Assembly: GCF_958450345.1 (NCBI RefSeq)
Contig: NC_088780.1
Span: 60,981,533 to 61,045,532, forward strand
DNA length: 64,000 bases
Direction of reading: 5' to 3'
Source of the DNA: Calliphora vicina
Taxonomy: Eukaryota > Arthropoda > Insecta > Diptera > Calliphoridae
Numbering within the stretch: position 1 is the first letter of the stretch; every line of letters begins with the position of its first letter. Of the stretch, positions 43,561-56,325 are shown in pieces. Below the pieces are notes generated by a model. The model was not told the origin of the DNA. It searched no databases and saw only the letters and a list, made by a program, of their open reading frames with translations. The position numbers and the translations under genes are program-made.

Positions 43561-44582
43561 TGTCGTGTATCATAGAGCAAGCAATCGAAAAAAGTATTTC
43601 TTTATTTTAATTGGCTACCTGAACAGAGGCGCAACTAAGAGTAAAAATTATTACTCGCTCCCAAATTTTATGGGCGACACAACAACAAAATACATCTATT
43701 TACATATATTTTGTTGTTGCAAGACTTAGAATTTTGACTTAGGTTTATAATTTAAAAATACGTTTTTTAAAAACTATTTTTACACATTTCAAACAGCTTC
43801 TCACAAATCGAACACAAATATTTTTTTTAATTTGGACAGGACAACGTCTGTCTGACCAGCTAGTCTTAATATATTTTTATCCAATATTAATGTTTTCATT
43901 CAATCGAATAATGGGAAAAATCTATCATTTCGTTATTAGCCAAAGAGTGATTTGGTTGTAAATGATGATTGTTGATGGAATTAATAATGGCTATCGTCAT
44001 TAGCTTATATTATATCCTATGATCATTAGTGGTAATGATCATAGTAAATTATATAACCGATGCACTATGTGTCCAAAAGCCAAAATTGCGGCAAAAATTA
44101 TTTCCAAGGGATCTCGCATAATAAAACTTTGTGTAGAGACCCCTGTTGCTAAAATAAGCATTTTAAAAAAGTTGCCATTAACACCCCCCCACACTATTCT
44201 TATAACCCCCATCCAACTCACCAACAATTTTCCAAAAAAAAATAAATTTATATTCTAATAGAACTTTCTACAAATAGCATTTCTGCGTTTGTTTGGCGTT
44301 TTCTTGGGGATCCGCTATAAGTAAATTTTAGGTAAGCAATTGTGTATGTCTTTGACATTCGCTATCGTTATAAAACTTAATACAGTAAGCACTCATTCTT
44401 CGGTAAAAGTAGTTACAACAAATTTTAGTATGTTTCTAGCAAAAAGAAAATTATTTCCTTCGGTGCAAGTAGTTGCAAAAAATTTTAGTATGGCATGAAG
44501 CCTGACCTTCCCACAAATTATTCCTTGGGCAAATGCAGGCATCGCAAGTTCTATACTACAGAAGACAAAAAACTTTTTCGTA
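43561..44582. other. Non-coding stretch
   Basis: No gene recognised; frames at 44019-44258 lack domains. Confidence 0.4.
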
Positions 44583-44844
44583 CACAGAAAAAATTATTTT
44601 TCAATTCAAATATTTGTCACATATTGAACTGGTTTCAATTATTTCATAATTAAATCAAGTATTCATTTGCTCAAAAACAAAATTTCTTGATATTTTCTAT
44701 TGAATTTTGAGTTTGAGAAAATATCAAGAAATTTTGTTTTTGAGCAAATGAATACTTGATTTAATTATGAAATAATTGAAACCAGTTCAATATGTGACAA
44801 ATATTTGAATTGAAACGGTTTAAGAAATTGTTTTTTCTGTGTAA
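44583..44844. repeat. Fold-back MITE, family A, short copy
   Basis: ACACAGAAAAAATTATTTTT mirrors the end AAATTGTTTTTTCTGTGT. The arms share AATTCAAATATTTG, TATTGAACTGGTTTCAATTA and CAAAATTTCTTGATATTTTC with the long copy at 1072-1567, but the central ~230 bases of that copy are missing. Confidence 0.9.
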
Positions 44845-44883
44845 CTTCATAAAAAACATTACTAATAAAAACACGAAATTTTA

Positions 44884-47292
44884 CAAATTACACTATGCAA
44901 CAAATGGAGACTTTTGGAAAAACACAAGATCATGACAGTATAGGTTCGACTCTACTACCAAAGGGTAGTACAACCCTATACTCAGTTTGCCCATTTTGGT
45001 GACCGATTTTTTTTTATGGGCCCCCAAAGTTTCTGAAAATCAGTGGGGCCTCTAAAAAAGGTGTCATCAGGTTTTGGTTAACAGCTAATTCAGACTTTGT
45101 GCTACGGCTTAACTTTATATGGCAATAATATAGCTAAGAGTCCGCCAAATAAATTTTGTTAAAATTTGTTTCCAAAAAATAGCTTTTTCGTGCACTTTTG
45201 TTGAAAAAATATAGGAAGAAAATATAGGAAGAATAACTTCCAGGGACTCCTAATTTTTCAATAACAATATCTCGCAAAGTTGTAGATACGGTAAATTTGA
45301 ATAACTCTTGTGAACATATCAATGCATTCTGAATGTGTCTAGTCACTCTACATAGCACATAAAGATCACTTTGTACCTTAACAATTTTCGTTTTTCCTAT
45401 TTTTTGACGCTAAAACAAAGATTTTTTTGTAAAAATAGTATTATCAAGTCCACACTTCTATGTTGTGCTGTATTATTTACTCGGCTGAGGTGTTCGGAAT
45501 GGGGATCAGTGGGTGGACCTTCAATGTCACACATTTATAAAAAAATTGCCAAAAAGTCATTTATGATCCGAATGAGCTGCAATTTCAAATATAGATAGAC
45601 CTTGAGAAGGTCTACAAAAAATATGATTTTATCTGTAGTTATCTCTTTTAGTTCAAGAGATATTTGGGTTTAATATTTTTTTAAATTTTGCCCGATCTTT
45701 TTTTCGTATTTTAAATTTGATGGGCCTACGAAAGGTCGAAATTTGTTTTTTTATATATGACGTATATTTGCGATAAAATTCTAAAGAAAATAAAACAAAT
45801 CTGATAACAATTATTTCGTCCCTATAAAAAGTTACACGCATCCAAAGTTGAAGCATCTTTTTATATATTTCAACTTTGTATGCGTGTGTTTTTTAAGTTT
45901 TTTCCCAAAAAAGTCCCCATATTTTTTCATTTATAAAAAACTAATTTTCTTCGGGACTATATAAATTTTTTTATGATCTGGTAAGAGAACTTAATGCAAA
46001 AACATATAAGGTAAAATTTGACTAACTGAAGCGGACATTGTACCCCCCAGCCCTATCCAAACTTGGGCAATTTTGAAAAAAAAAAAATTAGGTTTGAGTA
46101 AAAAATTCTAAAAACGCAAAACACCGAACCTCAAAAGCTCATCACATTTATATAGCCCCATATGTTGTTTATATACATACAGAACGTTTTTACTATCATG
46201 CAGTAAATAACGTCAAAGTGGGCTATTTTCTAAAAAAAACTTAGTTTTTGGAACAAATTTTCGCCGTTTTAGGAATTTCGGTGTTTAAAAACAAAGGATG
46301 ACAACATTAGTGATGCCATTGACTTACGAATATTTAGGTCTATATTACTTCCAAATTTTATTGTGATGTCTGTAATTGTTCAAATTTTACATTAATTCAA
46401 AGTTTTTATTTTTCTTGATGGAAAATCACCATTTTAAAATATTATTAGTTTTTAAGGTAAATGACGTCACAAAATTATTCATTTCACTAAAATGTCAATC
46501 TTTAAGTCATAAGGTTTCCACCGATATCAAAAACTTATATAAAAAGCTTATATTTACACTTCAGAAGTTCCACAAACCTTGCCCACTTTCAAAAATTTTA
46601 AAGTTTTTTCATATCTTGCATCAAGCCGGTCTTGCATGATCAAGATTGGATAAAGTTATGCGCCCGGATCATACCGATAATGATTTGCCCATTCTTCATT
46701 ATTCCAGCACAATAGAGAAGTATACACTCGAACATACATTTTTAACAAAAAATTATTGTTTTAGAGTCAAAAATTAGTAAAAAACTAAAAATTTTAAGCT
46801 ACAAAGTGATTTTTGACAGCTATTTAGAATACCTAGGTATGTTCGGATTGCTTTGATATGTTCACGAGAGTTATTCAAATTTACCGTAGCTACAACTTTG
46901 CGAGATATTGTTATTGAAAAATTAGGAGTCCCTGGAAGTTATTCTAAAAAAAGTAAAAAAAAAAAATTTTCTTCCTATATTTTTTCAACAAAAGTGCACG
47001 AAAAAGCTATTTTTTGGAAACAAATTTTAACAAAATTTATTTGGCGGACTCTTAGCTATATTATTGCCATATAAAGTTAAGCCGTAGCACAAAGTCTGAA
47101 TTAGCTGTTAACCAAAACCTGATGGCACCTTTTTTAGAGGCCCCACTGATTTTCAGAAACTTTGGGGGCCCATAAAAAAAAATCGGTCACCAAAATGGGC
47201 AAACTGAGTATAGGGTTTTACTACCCTTTGGTAGTAGAGTCGAATCTATACTGTCATGATCGTGTGTTTTTTTCACTGTTGCACTGTGTTAT
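44884..47292. mobile_element. 2.4-kb element with about 600-bp inverted arms
   Basis: Left arm 44884-45476 and right arm 46690-47292 are reverse complements at over 90% over most of their length (for example TTCGACTCTACTACCAAAGG and GCTAAGAGTCCGCCAAATAA in both). Between them is a copy of repeat R (45525-46640). A diverged single arm lies at 20080-20880. No transposase, no clear duplication. Frames at 45134-45358 and 46853-47074 are the same arm sequence and non-coding. Confidence 0.88.
45525..46640 (+). repeat. Repeat R inside the long-armed element
   Basis: Collinear with 6690-7745: ATCCGAATGAGCTG, GATGGGCCTACG, TATAAAAAGTTACACGCATC, CGGGACTATATAAA (single unit), CAGTAAATAACGTC, then ATGGAAAATCACC and AAGTTCCACAAACC. 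Confidence 0.75.
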
Positions 47293-48743
47293 ATGAACAT
47301 TTAGTAAAATATTTTATGTTTTTTTTTTAAGTACACACAATTGTAATCCATTTTGGTAATTGTAATCCTTTTTTCAGCTTGAAAACTTTATTTAAAAAAT
47401 TTAAACTTTCTGTTTACATATAAACTGAGTGGGCAATTGGCATAAGTTTCTGGCATTTATATTTATCGAAAGCGAATGTTGAACATTTGAATTTTTGCCG
47501 CAAAAGTTGAAAATGGGCACTTAGTGCGATGTAGCGATTGCAAGATTGACATTTGCTGTTATTAAAACTGCAGGGTTTATATTTGGATATGTGTGAGTGT
47601 GGTTGTATTTACATCAAATATTATTAAGCTCTGATGATAGACAGAAGGAAATACAATGAATGGATCAGAATGAATAAAAATGAATACATGAATGCACGTA
47701 TTTTTACATGTGGGATTGTCTGATTATGTGTCCTTAAGTTTGGATAAAAATAGGTGAAAACATATTTAAATTTTTAATTTTTTTGCAGGATTTACGAATA
47801 AACAGTGAGCGGATGTTTAAATAGTTTTTTATCTATTTTTTTTTGCAGAAAATTTAATTTTAATTATAACATCTGGTTTTATTTGAAATCATGAATGTTG
47901 TTGTTCTATTATTTTTTAATTGAAAACTACGGGAGTAAAGGGCACTAAATGCAATAATACCAACAATACCAGTACGAGGATAGATCAACATTTACAAATT
48001 ATTTGAAATTTACTTATCGTTGCATAATGAGTTATGCACGAAGTACGCAACTCATTCTTCTAAAAATCAAATGCATATTACGTGGTTTAATATTTTAGTA
48101 AATAAATATAAAAAATTACAAATCATAAGTTCATATTTTTAATAGAACTAATCATTCGACAATTGTGCAAGTCGAAAATTGTGTGCCTCATTCCAACGCA
48201 AACAAAAAGTAAACTCCTATAGATGGGCTATTTTTGGAAAATAATTCTATAAATTAATTAAATTACAGAATATTTTTAAAATATTGAATTACTGATAGAA
48301 TATTGTTCCATATAAAAATCTACTATGTTAGCGCATTTAAGAAAGTATGTTGTTGAGCATTTATTTCATTCTTAAAGCCAAATGGCTCTTATATAAATGA
48401 CAGCTAAGAAAATTTCAGATGAAAGTAAATTTTGAAAAACATGACAAAAAAATTAGTTTTTAATTAAAATCAGCGTGTTACAGCCAGTAACTTTTCGAAA
48501 GGGGATTTTTCATTTGTCAGCTTTCTCTTTTGTTTTATTTAATTTATTTGAAATTTTATTTTGCATTTTTAATTCCTTTTTTTTAACTTTTTCTCACATA
48601 CAGTTGCATAGAATTTTTATGCTGGTAAATGCACCACCAACAAACCCAATGACCCAGCAAGCTAAAATATTCCAACAAAGAAAAATACAATAAAATATTT
48701 TATGTATAAATGGTTAAATAGTTGAACAGTACATACATACATA
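47293..48743. other. Non-coding stretch
   Basis: About 1.45 kb of AT-rich DNA in which I see no gene, inverted repeat or shared repeat. Confidence 0.4.
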
Positions 48744-48745
48744 TA

Positions 48746-49250
48746 CAGTGGTGGCCAGGTAATTAAGACAAAAATTGTTTGCTAAATTCCATGTGATTCT
48801 CAATTATTTTTTCAAATATTTCCACAAATATGTATGCATGAGGACTGTTTTAACACACAAGTGTGTTTTATTCAACTGTGTCAATTCATACATATTCACC
48901 ACGAACACAGCTTTTTTAAATAAACATATTTTCTATCATTTAAATCATTATATTTTTATTATTATAAAATATTCAGACCAAATTTCGTATTTTTAGTTCC
49001 ATTAGTTTCGGTCATATCATGTTATTAACTGCGGATGTTCGCTGAGGTGGGTCAAAGTATTTCCACATATCTTTGTCCATATATGTTGTACCGAATTTTC
49101 CAAACATTTCTGAGAAACTGGAAATATTAATAATAAATATCATACCCTTAGGTACTTTTGTTTTGGCTCTATCGCACTTAAAATTCAGTTGATGAAAAAA
49201 TTCAAGTATTTGTCTTGAATTTTTTTTTTGTGAATAGCAGGCCACCACTG
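48746..49250. mobile_element. Tc1/mariner-type MITE, TA-flanked
   Basis: CAGTGGTGGCC at the left mirrors GGCCACCACTG at the right and both abut TA; AATTAAGACA near the left and TTCAAGACA-type words near the right extend the likeness loosely. 505 bp. Minus frame 49012-49299 is unrecognised; the element may be a deletion derivative. Confidence 0.8.
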
Positions 49251-50149
49251 TATACTTATAAGTAGTAGTCATTGTATATGTAGATTCATATACATACATC
49301 TACAATATAATATTAGGGTTTATAATATTCTAAATATTTAAATTTTTAATTGGAAGAAAAATTACAGTACTGTGTAAAAACCGCTAAGGATAAGGATCAC
49401 TTTTGCTAAACATTAAATCATATTCCTCCACAAATGAGTTTATAATAATAGACTCGCAAAATCGCACAGAAACAAATACTGATTTAATCACAATCCAGTG
49501 CTAAAGAAGTTGAAAATGTTATATAAGTACACACAGAAAATAAATTGGTTGGAAAACGGTTACTATTACGAAAATTTTATAAAAGTAACCAAAATATTGT
49601 TTTCATAACTAAAAATTCATAAATTCAACAGTTTTTTCGTATTTATAGCTGCGGAAACATAGCTATAATGGAATTGTGGTTACTACAATAGCATCATTAG
49701 TTATTGTAATCAATTTGTATTTGGTTAAAATAAATTCAACGAAATCGGCAGACACAACCTAATTAAATTCTCCTGTTAGTACTAATTATTGGTTGTTGCA
49801 ATCATTAACTTGTTCGTATTCAAAGAATTTACGCTTTAACTATATTTTCAGTTGTAGTTATTAACAAATTTACGAATTCTATGTTCCCAACCGACAAAAG
49901 ATTACGTAAACCCAATAATGTAAATTTGTTTGACTTTTAATAATAAAATATTAAAATATTAAAAATAATAAAATATTAAAACACAAATATCTTTAAATCT
50001 GCAATTGTTTACATAAAAAATTAAAATGAGTTAAAAAAGAAATAAATGTGAATTCGGTAGATAGCGGTAGGTCTTTTTTGGAATTATAAAGGGTAAATAT
50101 GCTATGTATGTATGTTTTTTCAATGGATATGTATTTCAAAAGATATTCA
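49251..50149. other. Non-coding stretch with one fold-back end
   Basis: ACACACAGAAAATAAATTGG near 49531 resembles the tip of the elements at 62577 and 63812. No second end or gene was identified. Confidence 0.4.
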
Positions 50150-50944
50150 TCTTGAAAACGGAATGGATTATGTGGAATCTGTAGTAGATTGCAGACAAAA
50201 GATGATGGAAATTTTAATGGATTGATTTACTCCCTGACGAATAATGTCCGAAATAATGGTATATTTGAACATATTCCTTAAAAATCATTGTTTAAACAGT
50301 TTTGTAAATTCTCCTCAGGAATTCTATAAACTTTGAGCCACGTGAGGATCGTTTTGAAAACCTACATCATTAAGTGCTTACATATGTATGCATTTGTGCA
50401 GAAGCACATAAAGAGCTGCCTTTAGATACTTCGTGTTCCATTTTCGTCAGCGTTATTAAAGGGTAAAGGTTATACTGTTAAGAGAAATGTGCATTTATGC
50501 ACTTATTGAACATATTAATACATTGTCTCATTTGCCTAGATCAAGAAACTCTAGCTATAACATTTTTACAGACATTTTCCGATAAATGTCGAAATATTGG
50601 CAGTTTGTTTACCGATACCTGTTGGCGAGTCAATACTTTACAAGATTATAAATCCATTGTGGAAGGTCGTTTTGCCGACTATAGATTCTGGAATGTTTTA
50701 CATTGTATATACTTAGTTTGACTTAATTCCTGATAATGAAGGTCCGAAATGAAGGTAACATAACTTATGACTTTTGGGATATGCTTTAAAAAACATTCAT
50801 TGTCTTTATTATTCTCGTCAGGAATTCCACATGAAGATTCTACATATATCAGCCGTTTTGAAAAATTACCTCATTTTGCCGATGTACATAAAGCTGCCAT
50901 AGAATCCAAGTTTTTAAATTTAGCTGCTTTAGTGATTTTCTAAA
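50150..50944 (+). repeat. Tandemly duplicated exon-like block
   Basis: Two related blocks about 0.5 kb apart: 50210-50420 and 50700-50930. Both hold TCCGAAAT.A.GGTA, a 60-68-base interval, then TATTCTC.TCAGGAATTC and GTTTTGAAAA..TAC.TCA. Read as exon, GT...AG intron of fly length and exon, the second block gives an open piece IPHEDSTYISRFEKLPHFAD continuing VHKAAIESK; the first block holds EPREDRFENLHH. The upstream exon frames contain stops, so a pseudogene is as likely as a gene. No family recognised. Confidence 0.45.
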
Positions 50945-51117
50945 TAGTCTTTACGTATTCATACAAGTATAAATATGCGTTTATTTGCAATTGCTTCCCT
51001 ATTAAACGTTAATAAAACATGCATAACTTTACAAAATAATATTTTTTTTACTTGGGCTATCCTAATAGTTATATATTAAATTTGTAAGTATTCCAACCAA
51101 ATAAGTTTGTTATTAGC

Positions 51118-51232
51118 AGTTGTGACTATCAATATATTCAGTAACTACAACTGAACAATGTGATAGTACATGTAACCGACAGAATTCGATTGGCGACAAA
51201 TTCGGTTGTGACAACGAATCTGTTTTCTCTGT
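51118..51232. repeat. Half of a fold-back element, family B
   Basis: ATTCGATTGGCGACAAATTC, GGTTGTGACAACGAATCTG and TTTTCTCTGTG match the right end of the element at 62577-62823. The left end was not found. Confidence 0.65.
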
Positions 51233-51374
51233 GTATAATCTCGAATGAAAAATTCCTATGCGAATGCAAAGAATCGGAATACATTTCCACATCATAATCA
51301 TATTATTTTGCACTTGCAGGACCTGTGAATATTTACAACAATAATCAAGGTGTTGCACATTTGTTTAAATTTTT

Positions 51375-51635
51375 TTTTTTTAATAATTCAGTATCTCAGG
51401 AACTGGTAGTGGTATCGTATGGAAATTTGACAAGGTTGGAGCTGAGGTTTTTTCGAGTTGATTTACATTTGTTCAGCTTTGTAGGAAAAATCGTCACCTT
51501 TGAGGAGCCACCCACTGGACTGCATTCCGCATACGAAACTGTAAAGCAACACCTCAGCTCCAACCTTGTGAAATTTCTTTACGATATCTCTAATAGTTCC
51601 CGAGATACCGAATCATTTACAAAAAATCTTGACCC
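51375..51635. repeat. Palindromic element, 75-bp arms
   Basis: AATTCAGTATCTCAGGAACT through GACAAGGTTGGAGCTGAGGT (51380-51450) is mirrored by CACCTCAGCTCCAACCTTGT through GAGATACCGAATC (51548-51612), about 85% identical. A 106-codon plus frame spans it and is explained by the palindrome. Confidence 0.8.
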
Positions 51636-51649
51636 GCCTCAATAGATTA

Positions 51650-52480
51650 AGTGCAAGGAACCATACAGGCCGTGCTGGCAGGAATACCCATACCAGAGGG
51701 GCTCATGGAGAGCACGAACTAAGAACTACCCTTCCCTTTATCAGGTTGCGTCTGTATATCCCCATGGATCCTTTGGGTCCCTTATAGAGCCCGAAATCCA
51801 GCAGCGTCTGTTCCCACATTGGGCGGCTTGGTGTTCTGTTTGACCCCAGTGGGGCGGCAGTTTCATAATCTGGCAGATAGGTATAAAATACAATTTTTGT
51901 TCGGTCCATCCGTCATGAACGTCAGCAAACAGAGCCCCATGTATCCGGTCGGGGGCCTCATAATCTCCGGAGATCATATTGCCCGTGCTGACAAAGAATT
52001 GGTAAAAAACCCCTGTTTTGGGAGCTGCTAGCTTGAAAACTCAGGCTACAGCTAACCCTGTGCTGATTGTGAGTAAGGGAACCGCAAACAAGATTTCGGG
52101 TACCCAAAGTAAACCCCTAACTTCCAGTGGAGGAACGTCTTCGGGTTCTCAAGCTGTGCCTCCTGCCCAACAGAAAAAATCATTGACCGGCTATGCAAAA
52201 AATCTGCCATTCCCTCTCGTCCGATGATTTATCATCGCTGACCATCTTGCTGATCTGCAGAATCCTCCTCTGTCATCTAAGGACGCACCTAAACGGCAAC
52301 GTTTTGAGAAGGAGGCGCAAGCGCAGAGCCAGCAGTCCGTGGCGAAACGTCACAACCCCCAACGATCGTTTGACAGATCCTTCAGCGAGGTGACCAAATG
52401 TCATCTTGTTCCTGCTGTCATCGATCTGGGATATGGTAGGCTGTCGCTTTGTAGGACGGCCTTTGGGAAAGAGCCATGAT
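51650..52480 (+). pseudogene. LINE ORF1-like remnant
   Basis: Base composition rises sharply to about half GC, unlike the surroundings. Readable pieces in different frames: LKTQATANPVLIVSKGTANK and a Ser/Gly-rich run near 52030-52200, then LADLQNPPLSSKDAPKRQRF and RSFSEVTKCHLVPAVIDLGY near 52238-52440. A low-complexity, basic region followed by such a block is typical of ORF1 of fly non-LTR retrotransposons. With the endonuclease piece 1 kb downstream this supports a LINE, but frames are broken and the part before 52015 is unassigned. Confidence 0.55.
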
Positions 52481-53205
52481 ATGATTGAGTGAATTCTTTG
52501 AATTCTTGCTAGATCCTGTTCTCTAAGCTATTGGATGTAGTAAGTAAAAGTATTGTGTAACAAATAAATAAAATTAAGCTGCACGTTGAATATTTGTACA
52601 ACTTTGTGGATTCGGTGCTTTGAATTTTGTACTACATTTTTATTTTATCTTTTTAAAAAAATAAAGAAAATATACTAGCCGCTTTTAAAAAAGAATTGGG
52701 TTTGATTGTTGAAAAGTGAAAGCCGATGGAAACACCGCTCAGGATTACTTTCTGTCGATTAAACGATATCCGTATGTCCGTCCGTCTGTATGGATTGCTG
52801 GCAATGTAAACCTTGTGAGCAAAAAAAATTGGACTTTATCGTTCATAACTGTTTTATTTATATAGGTATCAAAATAAATTTCGCTCCTATTTAATTTTAT
52901 ATATACGGAAGTCATGCCACGAAATGATCGGATTCACGAAAGTAAATTATTGTAATTACTCAGTGTAGGGTATTATTTGGTCGGGCTTTACTTGTTTTAC
53001 TATGTAATGTCGCCATATTGCATTCCACAATTTTAAATTTGTTAGTTTTTAATAAATTTTCAATTAATTTAATCAATTAGCAAATTCATTTAATTTTTTA
53101 TTCTTTTTTTCGTATGACATGACGCCACATTAGGTCGGCCATTATGAATTTGCTGATTCTGATATCGAATTTGTAATCAGCGACCCCAAAAACACCCATA
53201 TACCA
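52481..53205. repeat. Non-coding interval with a GTCC-type fly repeat
   Basis: GTATGTCCGTCCGTCTGTAT at 52770 and a 3' part running to TTTGGTCGGGCTTTACTTGT near 52995 resemble the GTCT-array repeats in layout but not in sequence at the ends. It separates the two LINE pieces. No gene. Confidence 0.45.
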
Positions 53206-53690
53206 ATTTTTGGGTAATTTTCTACATTTTTCGACTTTTGGCCACACAAAGGTACCTTTGGCCGCACTGTGTGCCGCCCTAGGTCCACTGCCCGTGTTCC
53301 CGATGAACCGTCGAAACCAGGAGTCCTTATCACCTCTTCGGGAATGTCTAGGAAAGGTCTTGGATACGTTCACAGGACGTCAATGTCACAATCGTTCCCA
53401 AAAACAAAATAACCTTCACACTTCAAAGCTGCCTCGGCTGCCCTGCTCCACCGGATGTCTGGGAGGATAAGCTCGCACTTATCCAAGAACCCTGGATCCA
53501 TCACGAAGGGGTTTGCGGACTTGGTGTCAAAGGCCATAATAATCTCAATATCTTCATTATTTCTGATTACAGCGATGAAGACAATGTGGTAGCGGCCTAT
53601 TAAACTGGTCTAGGACATGCCTACAGCGAACCATCACCGAACAGCAAGGTCCGCGACATTATAAAAATATTCGGGCAATATTCGGATGAA
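53206..53690 (+). pseudogene. LINE ORF2, AP-endonuclease N-terminus remnant
   Basis: Near 53410-53460 the words NLHTS and KAASAALLHRMS (shifted by one base) match the NLHHxKAAS start of AP-endonucleases in fly LINEs. DKLALIQEPWIHHEGVCGLG follows near 53470-53526, then FIISDYSDEDNVVAAY and a stop at about 53600. LIQEPW contains the conserved catalytic-site Glu. The reverse transcriptase does not follow; the element is cut near 53690. Confidence 0.8.
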
Positions 53691-53810
53691 AATACTTTAA
53701 ACATATGTATTATACCTGGAAAGTAATACCATTTTTCTGATAGGCTTTACAATAACAATATGTTTTTGAAATTTGCAAAACACCTCCAAAATTTTGAATT
53801 ACGAGCCACA

Positions 53811-55380
53811 CTCTAAAAAATGCATGTAAATTTACTACTTTCATGTAAAATTACAGAAAATGCGTAAATTTAAGCACAATATCAACATGATTTACTGATT
53901 TTTATCTGCAAAAATACATACAAAATATAGTACTATGAATATTTCTAAACATGTTTATAATATACATAATAAGCATTTTAACTTTATAATTACATATAAT
54001 GAGAGTAAATGTAAGTTTTACACACAAAGAGTGTAATCGTACTTTCTTAAAACATATCAAGTTTCAAAAAATCTCTTCCAATTTTCGCGTCATCGACGAA
54101 GTGTTAGCAAATTCTAATCAATAAAAGTAAGTAAAAAAGCTTTACAAATAACTTTTGTATTTAATTTTCACAATAAAACTTTTGAAATTTTTTTTTAATT
54201 TTCAGATACATATTTAAAAATATTTTCAAAACGAAAAATACAATTAAAAGAAACATTTTCAATAAAATTACGATTTACATTCATATGTAGTATACTTATA
54301 GCAGCAACAGATGAAAGCGATTGTATTTCACTTAAAAATAATAAAAAATAACAAAAAGTTTGGAGCAGTAACCGCCATATAGAAGAAACCTTTATGACAT
54401 TTCCTAATTTGGCAGATGCAATACAAGAAGGTACAAATATGTATTATGATAGTCCAAATCTGTACATATATACCACAGATTATTACAGATAAGAGACCAT
54501 TGACAGCTGTCAAACAAGTAATTTCGAACCGTATGGTTTTGTTTACATTTTTTTAACATTTTTTCCAATTCCGCCATTAAGGCAGATCTTAGAGCGAGAG
54601 AAAAAATAAAATGTAGTAAAAAATCGATGAGTGTGTGAGACGAGGTATAGAAAGATAAATTTATATGTTTGTCCCTCTTTTAAATCTACCGTGGTTTATT
54701 ATACATTTTCTTTTGTTAATTTTTCGTTATTTTTTTTTTGTTTGCCTCCGCCATGTTGCTAAAAACAGCTGATTCGGGTCTATGTTAGTCTATGATATAT
54801 ACCATTGAATCTAAATATATGTTTGTATATTCGTAATTTTCGTTACAGACTTTTTCATAAGAGACAAGAAATAATTCATTAGGCAAAAGGAATATTTTAC
54901 ATTGATTGTGGTTCGCTAAATGCACAATCATTGTTAGTTTACTCGTTCAGACCATCATTTTGCTCCGTATCTCAAAATAACTCCAAAAAAGTATGATTTT
55001 TCAAATTCTCTTTTTTTGTCAACAGTAAGGCAAACACGGATTCTATTACCTAGACCTAGTACTCTGGAAACATTATTAAAAGCATTGTCAATCTTTAAAA
55101 AATTATGATTATTCTAATTAGAGTTAATACCATGCTATTTTATGTCTAAATATAATAAAGTACATACATATCATTTAAAAAGAAAATCTCGTATAGTTTG
55201 TTTAATATGAAGCATTTAAAATGTGCATATAGCACTTATTTTGTGTGCAGTTTTAAGCAGCTTAGCTGTAACTTTACATATTATCAATGTATTTTTACAT
55301 ATAAAAAATCTAAATTTACATGAAATTTTTATATTGCTAAACATTTTTTAAACGTGTAAATTTATATGTTTTGTGTCTAA
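53811..55380. mobile_element. Inverted-repeat family T, copy 1
   Basis: Left end ACTCTAAAAAATGCATGTAA matches copy 2 at 55582, and the right part (GTAACTTTACATATTATCAA to TGCTAAACATTTTTTAAACG) matches 56210-56300. GCATGTAAATTTAC and GTGTAAATTTA face each other as terminal repeats. The middle (about 54270-55180) is absent from copy 2 and has no gene I recognise. Confidence 0.72.
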
Positions 55381-55580
55381 AAAAACGTTGATAATATGTA
55401 AAATTACAGCTATAATACTTAAATCTGCACATAAAATATATATATACATACATATATATACATACTTTAAAATTATTAAACGATAATTCTTCATATTAAA
55501 AAAAAATAAAAAAAAGATTTTATTTTTAAAAGCTGTTTTATTAAATTTAAACCAGAACATTAAAACCAAATAAATTAAAT

Positions 55581-56325
55581 ACACTCTAAAAAATGCATGT
55601 AAATTTACTACTATAAAGTAAGAAGTTTTCATGTAAAATTACAGAAAATGTGTAAACTTAAGCACAATATGATTATTCAAATTATTTACATACTTTATCA
55701 GCAAAAATACATAAAAAATATAGTATTTTGAATGTTTTGAAACATGTTTATAATATAATAGGCATTTTAACTTTAAAATTACATTTATCCTGAGTAAATA
55801 TAATTTTTACACACAAAGTGTGTAATCGTACTAACTTTAAATGTGTAATATGGAAAATGTCAAAATTTTATTTCTAAAATAATAAAAAAATTTCTAAACG
55901 TCTCAATAACTTTTATTATTAAAATTTCAATAAGAAAATTAATAGAAATTGTTAAAAACGTAAATTCAAATTTGGAATAAAGAACATATCATAAAGTTTA
56001 TTTAAAAATACGTATATAAATTGGCAGATGCTGAATTTAGGACCTCCGGAAACAATGATAATTTAAATAGTTTCAAATGTATTCATTGTATTTATTCAGT
56101 TCTTATGTAATTTTAATAAAACATATTTTTAAAAATAAATTTTTTTGGTTTTATTTCCTTCAAATGTGAAGTTGTTAAATATACATTTTGTTGTTGTAAG
56201 CAGTTTAAATGTAACTTTAGACATTTTCAATGTATTTTTACACACAACAAATTTAAATTTACATGAAATTGATATGTTGCTAAACATTTTTTAAACACAT
56301 AAAAGTAAATTTACACACTTTTTGT
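55581..56325. mobile_element. Inverted-repeat family T, copy 2
   Basis: ACTCTAAAAAATGCATGTAA, GTGTAATCGTACT and TGCTAAACATTTTTTAAACA occur in the same order as in copy 1, in 745 bp. The piece 55381-55442 just before it is an inverted scrap of the same family (ATAATATGTAAAATTACAGC). Confidence 0.72.

Noticed and set aside
48775..49299. Host gene from overlapping frames on both strands
   Set aside because: Both lie largely inside a TA-flanked MITE and lack any domain.
51325..51645. 106-codon plus frame
   Set aside because: It runs across a 75-bp-arm palindrome and has no recognisable content.
55348..55632. 94-codon minus frame as a membrane protein
   Set aside because: Tyr/Ile/Phe-rich translation of TATA-type simple sequence bridging two family T copies.
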